From contig NZ_JAKTNT010000005.1 in NCBI RefSeq assembly GCF_022760925.1, forward strand, positions 1-64,000: a stretch of 64,000 nucleotides of DNA. The letters run 5' to 3'. The notes beneath the pieces were generated by a model. That model was given only the letters and a program-made list of their open reading frames with translations, did no database searches and was not told where the DNA came from. This DNA is from Thermus hydrothermalis (GTDB lineage: Bacteria > Deinococcota > Deinococci > Deinococcales > Thermaceae). Numbering within the stretch: position 1 is the first letter of the stretch; each line of letters begins with the position of its first letter. Both the position numbers and the translations under genes were made by a program. Shown here piece after piece: positions 42,313 through 49,665 of the stretch.

Positions 42313-43776
42313 TTAGAAGGGGTAGTGCAACGGTTCCGTTTGCACGGTGATCCAGCGAAGTTCGGTAAATTCATGGATACCTGCCCGGCCGCCAAACCGC
42401 CCAAATCCGGAAGCCTTCACGCCCCCAAAGGGCATCTGGGGTTCGTCGTGGACCGTGGGACCGTTGATATGGCAGATTCCGGACTGAATCCGCCTGGCCA
42501 GTCGGATGCCCTTGGCGACGTCCTGGGTGAAGATGGCTGCGGAGAGGCCATACTCGGTGTCGTTGGCCACCCTTAGGGCTTCCTCCTCATCCTTGACCCG
42601 CACCACCGCTACCACCGGGCCAAAGGATTCCTCGTGATAGAGCCGCATTCTGGGGGTGACGTGATCCACCACTGTAGGCCAGAGGTAGGGACCTTCCCTC
42701 CGCCCCCCGGCTACTAGCCTCGCCCCTTGCGCAAGGGCCTCCTCTATGAGTTCAACCACGCGGTCTGTGGCCTTGGGGTCCACCAGGCAACTGAGCACCA
42801 CCGGCTCACGCCGGGGGTCTCCCACGGGGAGGCGTTGCGCTTTCTGCGCCAGCCGTTCCACCAGGGCATCCGCCACCGCCTCCTCCACCACGGCCCGCTC
42901 GGTGGACATGCAGATTTGTCCTTGGTTGGCGAAGGCGCCAAACGCAATGGCGTTGGCGGCTTCCTCGAGGTTCGCATCCCTAAGCACAATGACCGGCGCC
43001 TTCCCCCCGAGTTCTAAAAGGACCGGCTTCAGGTGCCGCCCGCAGAGCTCAGCGATGATCCTCCCGGTGCGGGTGGACCCCGTAAAGTTGACCCGCCGTA
43101 CGGCAGGATGGGCAATGAGGGCTTCCACCACACGCGGGGCATCCTCGGGGGAAGTGGTGAGGAAGTTAACCACTCCTGGGGGTAGCCCTGCTTCCTCCAA
43201 GGCTTCCACGATTAGGGCGTGAGTTTTGGGGGAAAGCTCGGAGCCTTTGAAAACCACAGTGTTGCCGCAGGCGAGGGGCGTGGCCAGGGCGCGCACCCCT
43301 AGGATCACCGGAGCGTTCCAGGGTGCGAGGCTGAGAACCACCCCCACGGGTTGGCGGATTGCGAAGGCCAAAGTCCCGGGCCGGTCCGAAGGGATAACTT
43401 CCCCCGTGATCTGCGTGGTAAGGGCAGCGGCTTCCTTGAGCATGCTTGCCGCCAGGTGTACGTTGAACTCAGCCCACCCCGGCGTGGCTCCCGTTTCCGC
43501 CATCATGGTGTCCACGAAAAAGGTTTTCCTGGCCTCCAGGGCCTGGGCAGCCCGCCAAAGGAGCTCACGCCGTTCGCTTGGAGGCGTTTCTGACCAGAAG
43601 GCAAACGCCCTTTCGGCGCTTGCCACCGCCTCTTGGGCGTCCTCGAGGCCTGCGGCTTCCGCTTCGCTTGCCACTTCCTGGTCCAGTGGGCTTTGACGGG
43701 CAAAGCGCCTCCCGCTTCGCGCCTCCCGCCAAGTGCCGTCAATGTATAGCCGCACAGATTTCGCCGTTTGGACCAT
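42313..43776 (-). CDS. Aromatic aldehyde dehydrogenase (vanillin/benzaldehyde type)
   Basis: Predicts 487 residues. ALDH motifs: LAPWNAP, FTGSTRTGRII, LELGGKAP (catalytic Glu) and FANQGQICMSTER (catalytic Cys). The C-terminal MPFGGVKASGFGRFGGRAG and following residues are characteristic of vanillin, salicylaldehyde and benzaldehyde dehydrogenases. It would oxidise 4-hydroxybenzaldehyde or vanillin-like aldehydes to acids entering the protocatechuate route, or benzaldehyde made by the benzoylformate decarboxylase at the window end. It heads an operon with a Liv importer and has a GTTC-N9-GAAC element upstream. Confidence 0.88.
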   Translation of the reverse strand: MVQTAKSVRLYIDGTWREARSGRRFARQSPLDQEVASEAEAAGLEDAQEAVASAERAFAFWSETPPSERRELLWRAAQALEARKTFFVDTMMAETGATPGWAEFNVHLAASMLKEAAALTTQITGEVIPSDRPGTLAFAIRQPVGVVLSLAPWNAPVILGVRALATPLACGNTVVFKGSELSPKTHALIVEALEEAGLPPGVVNFLTTSPEDAPRVVEALIAHPAVRRVNFTGSTRTGRIIAELCGRHLKPVLLELGGKAPVIVLRDANLEEAANAIAFGAFANQGQICMSTERAVVEEAVADALVERLAQKAQRLPVGDPRREPVVLSCLVDPKATDRVVELIEEALAQGARLVAGGRREGPYLWPTVVDHVTPRMRLYHEESFGPVVAVVRVKDEEEALRVANDTEYGLSAAIFTQDVAKGIRLARRIQSGICHINGPTVHDEPQMPFGGVKASGFGRFGGRAGIHEFTELRWITVQTEPLHYPF

Positions 43777-43795
43777 ATTTTGGCCTCCAAGAGGC

Positions 43796-43825
43796 AGGGT
43801 AGGGCAAGAAGGGGAGGGGTGTCTA
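43796..43825 (-). promoter_or_regulatory. Promoter of the aldehyde dehydrogenase-ABC operon
   Basis: Minus strand: -35 TAGACA (43820-43825), 18-base spacer, -10 TACCCT (43796-43801). The -35 box lies exactly 7 bases from the GTTC-N9-GAAC element, as in the tctC and CMD-dioxygenase promoters. Confidence 0.45.
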
Positions 43826-43832
43826 TAGGGAT

Positions 43833-43849
43833 GTTCTGGTATGGCGAAC
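43833..43849. promoter_or_regulatory. GTTC-N9-GAAC element (putative IclR-type site)
   Basis: GTTCTGGTATGGCGAAC shares the TATG core and both arms with GTTCATTTATGCCGAAC at 31610. Only one copy is recognisable here; the position of a second copy at 22-base distance is occupied by the GntR-type palindrome. Confidence 0.55.
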
Positions 43850-43863
43850 CCAGGCGCCCAAAC

Positions 43864-43879
43864 AAATTGTTGACAATTT
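43864..43879. promoter_or_regulatory. GntR-type operator on the second dioxygenase promoter
   Basis: AAATTGT-TG-ACAATTT is a perfect 16-bp palindrome of the TNGTNNACNA type. It overlaps the -35 box of the plus-strand promoter, so binding should repress. A regulator of the matching family is encoded by the second gene of the operon. Confidence 0.7.
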
Positions 43880-43899
43880 AGTTGACGCTAGGGTAGCCT
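43870..43899 (+). promoter_or_regulatory. Promoter of the second dioxygenase operon
   Basis: -35 TTGACA (43870-43875), 18-base spacer, -10 TAGCCT (43894-43899), followed by the ribosome binding site GAGGAGG before ATG 43922. Nearly the same architecture as the TRAP-pobA promoter. Confidence 0.6.
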
Positions 43900-43921
43900 A
43901 GCCTTTGAGGAGGTACCCCTT

Positions 43922-44896
43922 ATGGAAGGAAGCGAATACGCCCGTTGGCCGTACGGCGACCTAGCCCATCTGGCCCACGTGGAGCTCATCACCCCCAAGC
44001 CGGAGGCGAGCCTTTGGTTCTTCACCGAGGTGATGGGGATGGCGGTGAGCGGCCAGGAGGGGGATTCCGTCTACCTCCGGGGTTGGGACGACTACGAGTA
44101 CCACACGCTAAAGCTTACAGCGGGCCCGAAGCCAGCTTTGGGTCACTTTGCCTTCCGCGTAAAAACCCCGGAAGCGCTCCTGCGGCGGGTGGAGGCGCTT
44201 GAGGCCTCCGGGCTTGGGGAAGGATGGACGGATGGGGACCTGGGCCACGGCCCCGCCTACCGGTTCCGCACCCCGGATGGCCACCTGATGGAGCTTTACT
44301 ACGAAACCCGTTGGTACACCCCCACCGAGGCCACCCGGCCTGCCCTGAAGAACCAAGCCTCCCGTTTCCCGGGAAAGGGCGCCAACCTTAGGCGGCTAGA
44401 CCACATCAATATCCTGGCCTCCGATGTGGCGGCGGTGCGGGCGTTTATGGAGCGCTACCTCGGGATGAGGGTCACCGAGCAAATCATCTTTAGCGACGGG
44501 ACCGAACAGGGGGCTTGGCTCACCTGCAACAACAAGACCTACGACGTGGCCGTGACCAAGGACCACCTCGGGGCCAAAGGCAGGCTTCACCACTTCACCT
44601 ACGCCGTGGATAGCCGGGAGGAGGTCCTGCGGGCGGCGGACATTTGCCTGGAGCACGGGGTCTTCATTGAAACGGGGCCCCACAAGCACGCTATCCAGCA
44701 GACCTTCTTCCTCTACGTGTACGAGCCGGGTGGGTGTCGGTTTGAAATCGCCTGCCCGGGAGCGCGCCTCCTTCTTGCCCCTGACTGGAAGCCCATTGTC
44801 TGGAACGAGGAGGAGCGAAAGAAGGGCCAGGCCTGGGGCTTGAAGACGGTGGAAACCTTCCACACCTACGGGGTTCCCCCGGTAGAGGAGGCCTGA
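43922..44896 (+). CDS. Type I extradiol ring-cleavage dioxygenase, copy 2
   Basis: Predicts 324 residues, a paralogue of the 30150-31121 enzyme with the same segments ([21 protein letters not shown]). Iron ligands expected are His151 (RRLDHIN), His214 (RLHHFTY) and Glu265 (CRFEIAC). Family members cleave catechol-type diols. The genes that follow encode GalB-like and LigK-like enzymes, which act after protocatechuate 4,5-cleavage or gallate cleavage. I therefore infer cleavage of protocatechuate or a trihydroxybenzoate with a regiochemistry different from copy 1. Confidence 0.85.
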   Translation: MEGSEYARWPYGDLAHLAHVELITPKPEASLWFFTEVMGMAVSGQEGDSVYLRGWDDYEYHTLKLTAGPKPALGHFAFRVKTPEALLRRVEALEASGLGEGWTDGDLGHGPAYRFRTPDGHLMELYYETRWYTPTEATRPALKNQASRFPGKGANLRRLDHINILASDVAAVRAFMERYLGMRVTEQIIFSDGTEQGAWLTCNNKTYDVAVTKDHLGAKGRLHHFTYAVDSREEVLRAADICLEHGVFIETGPHKHAIQQTFFLYVYEPGGCRFEIACPGARLLLAPDWKPIVWNEEERKKGQAWGLKTVETFHTYGVPPVEEA

Positions 44897-45552
44897 TGCC
44901 GGCCACGGACAAGACCACGGAGGTGTACCAAGCCTACCATCTCCTTCGGGAGGCCATCCTAAAGGGGGAGCTGCTTCCCGGCCAGCGCCTCGTGGAGAAG
45001 GACCTCACCGAGCGCTTCGGCCTTGGAAGGGCGGCCATCCGCACCGCCTTGGCCAAGCTGGAGCAAGACGGTCTGGTGGAAAGCGCCCCGTACCGCGGGG
45101 CCTGGGTGCGGGCCATTACGGAGGAGGAGGCGGTGGAGGTCCTCGAGGCCCGCATGGCCTTGGAGTGCTTGGCGGTGCGCTACGCCGCGCGCCGCGCCAC
45201 CCCGGAGGAGGTGGCCCGGCTTCGGGAGATCCTCGCCGAGATGCGAAAGCGCTTTGCCCAAGGGGATCTCCTGGGTATGTCCGAGCTCAACGCCGCCTTT
45301 CACCGCACCTTGGTGGAGGCCTCGAGGCACCAGACGGCCAAGCGGCTCATAGAAGCCCTGCGGGCCCAGGGCGTGCGCCACCAGTACCGGACCGTTTTGG
45401 TCCCCGGACGTTCCCAACGCTCCCTAGAGGAGCACGCCAGAATTTTGGAAGCAGTGGCCGCCCGGGACGAGGAGGGGGCCGAAAGGGCCATGCGGGAGCA
45501 CCTGGAAGGTGTTCTGGCGGCCTTGCGCCAGGCGAAAGGAGGTCCGCTATGA
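44896..45552 (+). CDS. GntR-family regulator (FadR/FCD subfamily)
   Basis: Predicts 218 residues. The N-terminal winged helix (LREAILKGELLPGQRLVEKD, then ERFGLGRAAIRTALAKLEQDG) and the C-terminal all-helical FCD domain with metal-site His residues (MSELNAAFHRTLVEAS and a later HARILEAV) are clear. Its start overlaps the dioxygenase stop (TGATG). Candidate targets are the operators at 43864-43879 (autoregulation) and 30129-30145 (TRAP-pobA). Confidence 0.9.
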   Translation: MPATDKTTEVYQAYHLLREAILKGELLPGQRLVEKDLTERFGLGRAAIRTALAKLEQDGLVESAPYRGAWVRAITEEEAVEVLEARMALECLAVRYAARRATPEEVARLREILAEMRKRFAQGDLLGMSELNAAFHRTLVEASRHQTAKRLIEALRAQGVRHQYRTVLVPGRSQRSLEEHARILEAVAARDEEGAERAMREHLEGVLAALRQAKGGPL

Positions 45553-46460
45553 AACCCAGCGAGCGAGCGTGGGCCGTGGTGCAGGGGGCTTACGACCTCC
45601 ACGTGCACGTGGAGCCCGATATCCTCCCCAGAAAGACCCACGACCTCGCCCTGGCCGAGCGCTTCCGCCAGGTGGGCCTCAAGGGGTTTGTCCTCAAGTC
45701 TCACTACGCCCCCACGGCGGAGCGGGCCCAGGTGGTGGGGCGAGCGGTGCCCGGGGTGGAGGTCCTGGGGGCCATCGTCCTAAACCACGGGGTGGGAGGG
45801 CTCAATCCTTTGGCGGCGGAGATCGCCGCCCGGGCCGGTGCTCGCTTTCTCTGGTTCCCCACGGTGGACGCGGCCAACGAGGCCCGCGAGGTGGCAAGGC
45901 TTTCCCTGGAGAAGAAGCCCCAGTGGGCGAGGCTTCAGGAAGCTTTCCGAGAGGCGGGGCTTCTGCCAGCGCCCATAGGGGTCTTGGACGCCAACGGGAA
46001 GCTCAGGCCCGAGGCCCGAGCGGTCCTCGAGGTGGCCGCCCGCCACCGGATGGTGGTGGCCACGGGCCATCTCTCGCGGGATGAGATCTTGAAGGTCGTG
46101 GAAGCAGCTTTGGAGGAAGGGGTATCCCACGTGGTGGTCACCCACCCCGACTACCCCACCCAAGGCCTCCCCTTAAGCGACCAGCGGTACCTGGCCTCCC
46201 AAGGGGTGTATTTGGAACGGTGCTTTACGCCCTCCCATACAGGCAAGGTGCCTTGGGAAAAGCTCTTTCGCGCTATCCGGGAGGCAGGGGTGGAACGGAG
46301 CTTTCTCTCCACGGACCTCGGCCAACCGGCCAACCCTCCCGTGGAGGAGGGGCTTGCCCTCTTTGCCGACCGGCTCCTGCAGGCCGGGTTTAGCGAGGAG
46401 GAAGTGCGGCATATGGCGGTGACCGTGCCCACAGAACTGGCGAAAGGAGGAAAGGGGTGA
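45549..46460 (+). CDS. DUF6282-type amidohydrolase-superfamily protein
   Basis: Predicts 303 residues with a metal-dependent TIM-barrel pattern: YDLHVHVEPD near residue 16 (first metal pair), FVLKSHYAPT (Lys/His), ATGHLSRDEI, VVTHPDYP and the late STDLGQ aspartate. I recognise it as the DUF6282 family, which has no established reaction that I know of. In this operon a lactone hydrolase role, such as opening 2-pyrone-4,6-dicarboxylate as LigI does, is an attractive inference. Decarboxylation of an ACMSD-like kind is the alternative. ATG overlaps the gntR stop. Confidence 0.75.
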   Translation: MKPSERAWAVVQGAYDLHVHVEPDILPRKTHDLALAERFRQVGLKGFVLKSHYAPTAERAQVVGRAVPGVEVLGAIVLNHGVGGLNPLAAEIAARAGARFLWFPTVDAANEAREVARLSLEKKPQWARLQEAFREAGLLPAPIGVLDANGKLRPEARAVLEVAARHRMVVATGHLSRDEILKVVEAALEEGVSHVVVTHPDYPTQGLPLSDQRYLASQGVYLERCFTPSHTGKVPWEKLFRAIREAGVERSFLSTDLGQPANPPVEEGLALFADRLLQAGFSEEEVRHMAVTVPTELAKGGKG

Positions 46461-47167
46461 AGCGCCTACTGGTGGTGAGCGCCCACGCGGCGGACTTCGT
46501 GTGGCGGGCCGGTGGGGCCATCGCCCTCACCGTGGCCCAAGGGGGTAAGGCCCTGGTGGTGGCCCTGAGCTACGGGGAGCGGGGGGAGTCGGGGGAGCTT
46601 TGGAAGGAGCCGGGACAGACCCTGGAGCGGGTGAAGGCCATCCGCCAGGAGGAGGCGAGCCGGGCGGCGGCCATTCTGGGGGCCGAGTTTTTGCCCTTGG
46701 ACCTCGGGGACTACCCCTTACGGGTGGACGAGAAGGCCCTGGAGCGCCTCTTGGGGATCCTGGTGGACTTCGCCCCGGACGTGCTCATGACGCACACCCC
46801 CAAAGATCCCTTCAACCCCGACCACCCGGTGGCCTACGAGGCCACGGAACTCGCGCGGCAATTGGCCTCGGGGGCGGGGGTAGCGAGCGCCTTCAAGACC
46901 ATCCGTCCTCCCGAGTTCCTCCTTTTTGAGCCCCACCAGCCCGAGCTCTGCGGCTTCGTGCCCAACCTCTTCCTGGACATCACCTCGGTGTGGGAGAAGA
47001 AGCTTAAGGCCATGGAGGTCTTTGCCTCCCAGGCCTACCTGCGGCGCTACTACGCCGAGCGGGCGGAGCACCGGGCCAACCACGCCCGGCGCATCTCGGG
47101 CCTGAAGGATATAGAGAAGGCGGAAGCCTTCCAGCGGGTTTTGCCGCAGGTGGTGCGAAGCCTTTAG
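46457..47167 (+). CDS. GalB-like 4-oxalomesaconate hydratase (PIG-L fold)
   Basis: Predicts 236 residues from GTG 46457. The PIG-L/LmbE fold is evident, but the deacetylase signature HPDDE is replaced by SAHAADFVWRAGGAIAL, the form I associate with Pseudomonas putida GalB, a zinc hydratase of gallate catabolism. The second metal motif NPDHPVAYEAT is present. It would hydrate 4-oxalomesaconate to 4-carboxy-4-hydroxy-2-oxoadipate. The next gene encodes the matching aldolase, which supports the call against a generic deacetylase. Confidence 0.82.
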   Translation: MKRLLVVSAHAADFVWRAGGAIALTVAQGGKALVVALSYGERGESGELWKEPGQTLERVKAIRQEEASRAAAILGAEFLPLDLGDYPLRVDEKALERLLGILVDFAPDVLMTHTPKDPFNPDHPVAYEATELARQLASGAGVASAFKTIRPPEFLLFEPHQPELCGFVPNLFLDITSVWEKKLKAMEVFASQAYLRRYYAERAEHRANHARRISGLKDIEKAEAFQRVLPQVVRSL

Positions 47168-47176
47168 GAGGGCAGC

Positions 47177-47845
47177 ATGCTTGCGCCCGAAGAGGTGAAG
47201 GAGCTTGCCGAGCTGGGTAGCGCCACGGTCTACGAGGCTTCAGGGCGGGAGGGGCTGGTTCCTCTTACCTTCCTGCGCCTTCCCCCGGGAGCCAAGGCGG
47301 CGGGCCCCGCCTTTCCCGTGCTCTGCGCCCCGGGGGACAACCTGGGGGCTCATGCCGCCATGGCCGCCCTAAAGCCAGGGGAGGTCCTGGTCCTGGCCCA
47401 AGCGGAGGCCGAGCCCGTGGCCCTGGTGGGGGAGCTCCTGGCCACCCAGGCCAAGGCCCAAGGGGCGGCGGCCCTCCTGGTGGACGGGGCGGTGCGGGAT
47501 GCCGATGAGCTTGCGGCCTTGGGCCTTCCGGTTTGGGCCCGGTGGGTGAGCCCCAAGGGGGCGAAGCGGGAAGCCCTTTTGGGCCTCGGGGTTCCTGTCC
47601 TCCTGGGGGGCGTGGAGGTGCGGCTTGGGGACTACCTGGTCCTGGACGGGGACGGGGTGGTGGTGGTGCGCCGGGAGCGGGCCCAAGAAGTATTGCAAAA
47701 GGCCCGCGAACGGGCGGAGCGGGAGGCGCGCTTGCGGGAGCGGTTTGCCCGGGGAGAGCTCTCCTTGGACCTCTACGGCCTAAGGGAACGGGTGGCAAGG
47801 CACCTGGAGGAAGCGGCGCGGCTCCGGGAGGGGAACCGTGGCTAG
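47177..47845 (+). CDS. 4-Carboxy-4-hydroxy-2-oxoadipate aldolase-like (LigK/GalC, RraA fold)
   Basis: Predicts 222 residues. The class II pyruvate aldolase signature of the RraA-like HMG/CHA aldolases is present: GELLATQAKAQGAAALLVDG followed by AVRD, with the catalytic Arg and metal Asp. The N-terminal SATVYEASGREGLV also fits LigK/GalC. It would split 4-carboxy-4-hydroxy-2-oxoadipate to pyruvate and oxaloacetate. The C-terminal 45 residues are a long charged helix typical of the aldolase rather than the RNase E inhibitor. It follows the hydratase by 9 bases. Confidence 0.85.
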   Translation: MLAPEEVKELAELGSATVYEASGREGLVPLTFLRLPPGAKAAGPAFPVLCAPGDNLGAHAAMAALKPGEVLVLAQAEAEPVALVGELLATQAKAQGAAALLVDGAVRDADELAALGLPVWARWVSPKGAKREALLGLGVPVLLGGVEVRLGDYLVLDGDGVVVVRRERAQEVLQKARERAEREARLRERFARGELSLDLYGLRERVARHLEEAARLREGNRG

Positions 47846-48614
47846 GCTTCAGGTGGCGGTATTGGGGCTTGGGGAAGCGGGTTCGGCCATCGCCCAGGAC
47901 CTCGTCCAAGCGGGGGCCCGGGTGGTGGGCTACGACCCCATCCCGGAGAAAAACGTGCCCGGTATCCACCGGGCCCAAAGCGAAAGGGAGGCGGCCTATG
48001 GGGCCCAGGTGGTCCTTTCCGTGAACTGGGCCCGGGTAGCCCTGGAGGTGGCCCAGAAAGTGGCCCCGGCCCTTAGCCCAGGCGTGGTCTACGCCGACCT
48101 GAACACCGCATCCCCCAAACTGAAGCGTGCCCTCGCCGAGGCCCTTTCTGGGACGGGCGCCCTTTTCGCCGACGTGGCCCTCATGAGCCCGGTGCCGGGG
48201 AAAGGCCTGAGGACGCCCTCCCTGGCCTCCGGGCCCGGGGCTAGGGCTTACCGGGAGCGCCTGACGCCCCTGGGGGCCGTGGTGGAGGTGGTGGGCGAGG
48301 CCCCGGGGGATGCGGCTACAAGGAAGCTTCTGCGGAGCGTCTTCTTCAAGGGGATGGCAGCGGCGGTGATGGAGGCCCTGGAGGCGGCGAGGCGCCTGGG
48401 CCTGGAAGCGGAGCTCAAGGCCAACATCGCCCAAACCCTAAAGGAAGCGGACGAAGCCTTGGTGGAGCGTTTGGTGGAGGGGAGCCTGCGCCATGCCGGG
48501 AGGCGGTACGAGGAGATGCTGGCAGCGGCGGAGCTTCTAGAGGAGGTGGGCGTTAAACCCCGGGTAGCCCGGGCTACTGCGGAGCAACTCAGGGCGTGGA
48601 TGGAGTTGGGGTAG
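47838..48614 (+). CDS. NAD(P)-binding 6-phosphogluconate/beta-hydroxyacid dehydrogenase-like protein (DUF1932 type)
   Basis: Predicts 258 residues from GTG 47838, overlapping the aldolase by 8 bases. A Rossmann motif GLGEAGSAIAQDL is at 9-21, with YADLNTASP and a C-terminal helical domain of the DUF1932 type (RSVFFKGMAAAVMEALEAAR, with a central Lys). The known LigC, which oxidises 4-carboxy-2-hydroxymuconate-6-semialdehyde, belongs to another family (Gfo/Idh). I suggest this enzyme may do that oxidation here. Reduction of a keto acid is an equally possible reading. Confidence 0.75.
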   Translation: MARLQVAVLGLGEAGSAIAQDLVQAGARVVGYDPIPEKNVPGIHRAQSEREAAYGAQVVLSVNWARVALEVAQKVAPALSPGVVYADLNTASPKLKRALAEALSGTGALFADVALMSPVPGKGLRTPSLASGPGARAYRERLTPLGAVVEVVGEAPGDAATRKLLRSVFFKGMAAAVMEALEAARRLGLEAELKANIAQTLKEADEALVERLVEGSLRHAGRRYEEMLAAAELLEEVGVKPRVARATAEQLRAWMELG

Positions 48615-48700
48615 CCGGCGTGGGGAGGGGGTGGGCAGGCGTGCGGGGAATGGGGCCTGTTATTCCTGGATTTAGGGCCTTCGGGCCTGATATGCCCTAT

Positions 48701-48732
48701 TTCGCGAAAGGTACATTTCGCGCATGTATAAT
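48701..48732 (+). promoter_or_regulatory. Promoter with direct repeats upstream of the tyrosine recombinase
   Basis: A consensus -10 box TATAAT (48727-48732) ends six bases before GTG 48739. Upstream lies ATTTCGCG twice, with the second copy 16 bases after the first, which may be an operator or recombinase-binding repeats; a 10-bp palindrome TTTCGCGAAA is part of it. The -35 region is weak. Confidence 0.5.
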
Positions 48733-48738
48733 ACCCCC

Positions 48739-49665
48739 GTGGACCCCAGCGCGCCTGCCCACGTTCTTTGGAAAACCCTCGGCATTAAAAGCCCCGATAA
48801 TGCCCTTATCCCCCTCATCCCCTATGCGGAGTACCTCCTCCTGGAAAGGGGCTACTCCCCCCGGGGGGTCCGCCGGTACCTCCAGGACCTCGCCTTCTGG
48901 TTCCGCTTCCTCGAGGCCCAAGACCTTCCCCCAGGCCCCGAGGCGGTGCGGGCCCTTTTGCTCGCCGAGCGCTGGTCCCCGAGGCGGGTCCAGGGGTTCC
49001 TCGCCGCCCTAAGGAGCTACTACCGGTACCTGGCCCAGGTGCGGGGCGAGGCGGCGGAAGACCCCACGGAGGGCATCGGCCGGCCCAAAGCGGGCCGCAG
49101 GCTTCCCCTGCACCCGAACCCCGAGGAGCTCAAGCGCTTCCTCGAGGCCTTCTCCGAGGAAAAGGAAGCGAAGCTCCTCACCGCTTTGGTCCGCTTCCTC
49201 TACGGCACGGGCCTGCGCATCTCCGAGGCGCTTTCCCTTAAGGGGCGGAACGTCGTCCTGGAAAAGGGCCTGCCCGCGGCGGTGCGGGTGGTGGGCAAGG
49301 GCAACAAGGAAAGGCTCGTGCCCCTTTCCAAGACGGCCCGGGAAGCCCTCCTGGAGCTGGGCCTTCCCCAAGGGAATGTTCCTATTTTCACGTTCACCCA
49401 AGGCCGCAGGCGGGGCCGCACCCCTTCCGCCCGCTGGGTGGAGGCCAAGTTCCGGGAAGCCGCCCTTAGGGCGGGCCTGGACCCCCGGCGCTTCACCCCC
49501 CACAAGCTCCGGCACGCCTACGCCACCTTGCTGGTGGAGGTGGGGGTGGAGCTGGACGCCGTGAAGGACCTCCTGGGCCACGAGTCCATCGCCACCACCC
49601 AGATCTACCTCCACGCCTCCCGCGAGAGGCTCAAGGAGGCGGCCCAGAAGCTCCCCGAGCTCTAA
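48739..49665 (+). CDS. Tyrosine recombinase (XerC/XerD type)
   Basis: Predicts 308 residues from GTG 48739 (313 from ATG 48724). The upstream ATG would place the perfect TATAAT in codons 2-4, so a leaderless GTG start is preferred. The N-terminal SAM-like core-binding domain spans about 1-105. The catalytic set is complete: Arg in GTGLRISEAL, Lys in GKGNKERLVPL, HKLRHAYAT, LLGHESIATT and the Tyr in TQIYLH. Length and sequence fit a housekeeping Xer recombinase for chromosome-dimer resolution rather than a phage integrase. I see no element ends or attachment sites flanking it. Confidence 0.88.
   Translation: MDPSAPAHVLWKTLGIKSPDNALIPLIPYAEYLLLERGYSPRGVRRYLQDLAFWFRFLEAQDLPPGPEAVRALLLAERWSPRRVQGFLAALRSYYRYLAQVRGEAAEDPTEGIGRPKAGRRLPLHPNPEELKRFLEAFSEEKEAKLLTALVRFLYGTGLRISEALSLKGRNVVLEKGLPAAVRVVGKGNKERLVPLSKTAREALLELGLPQGNVPIFTFTQGRRRGRTPSARWVEAKFREAALRAGLDPRRFTPHKLRHAYATLLVEVGVELDAVKDLLGHESIATTQIYLHASRERLKEAAQKLPEL

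Noticed and set aside
45549..46460. Dihydroorotase or urease-type amidohydrolase
   Set aside because: The HVHVEP and STDLGQ motifs and short length do not fit; the operon points to ring-cleavage metabolism.
47265..48434. Antisense open frame over the RraA-like and DUF1932 genes
   Set aside because: Proline/glycine-rich low-complexity translation; both sense genes have intact family motifs.
48739..49665. Phage or integrative-element integrase marking an island boundary
   Set aside because: Sequence and length fit a housekeeping Xer recombinase; no tRNA, direct-repeat ends or phage genes are nearby.
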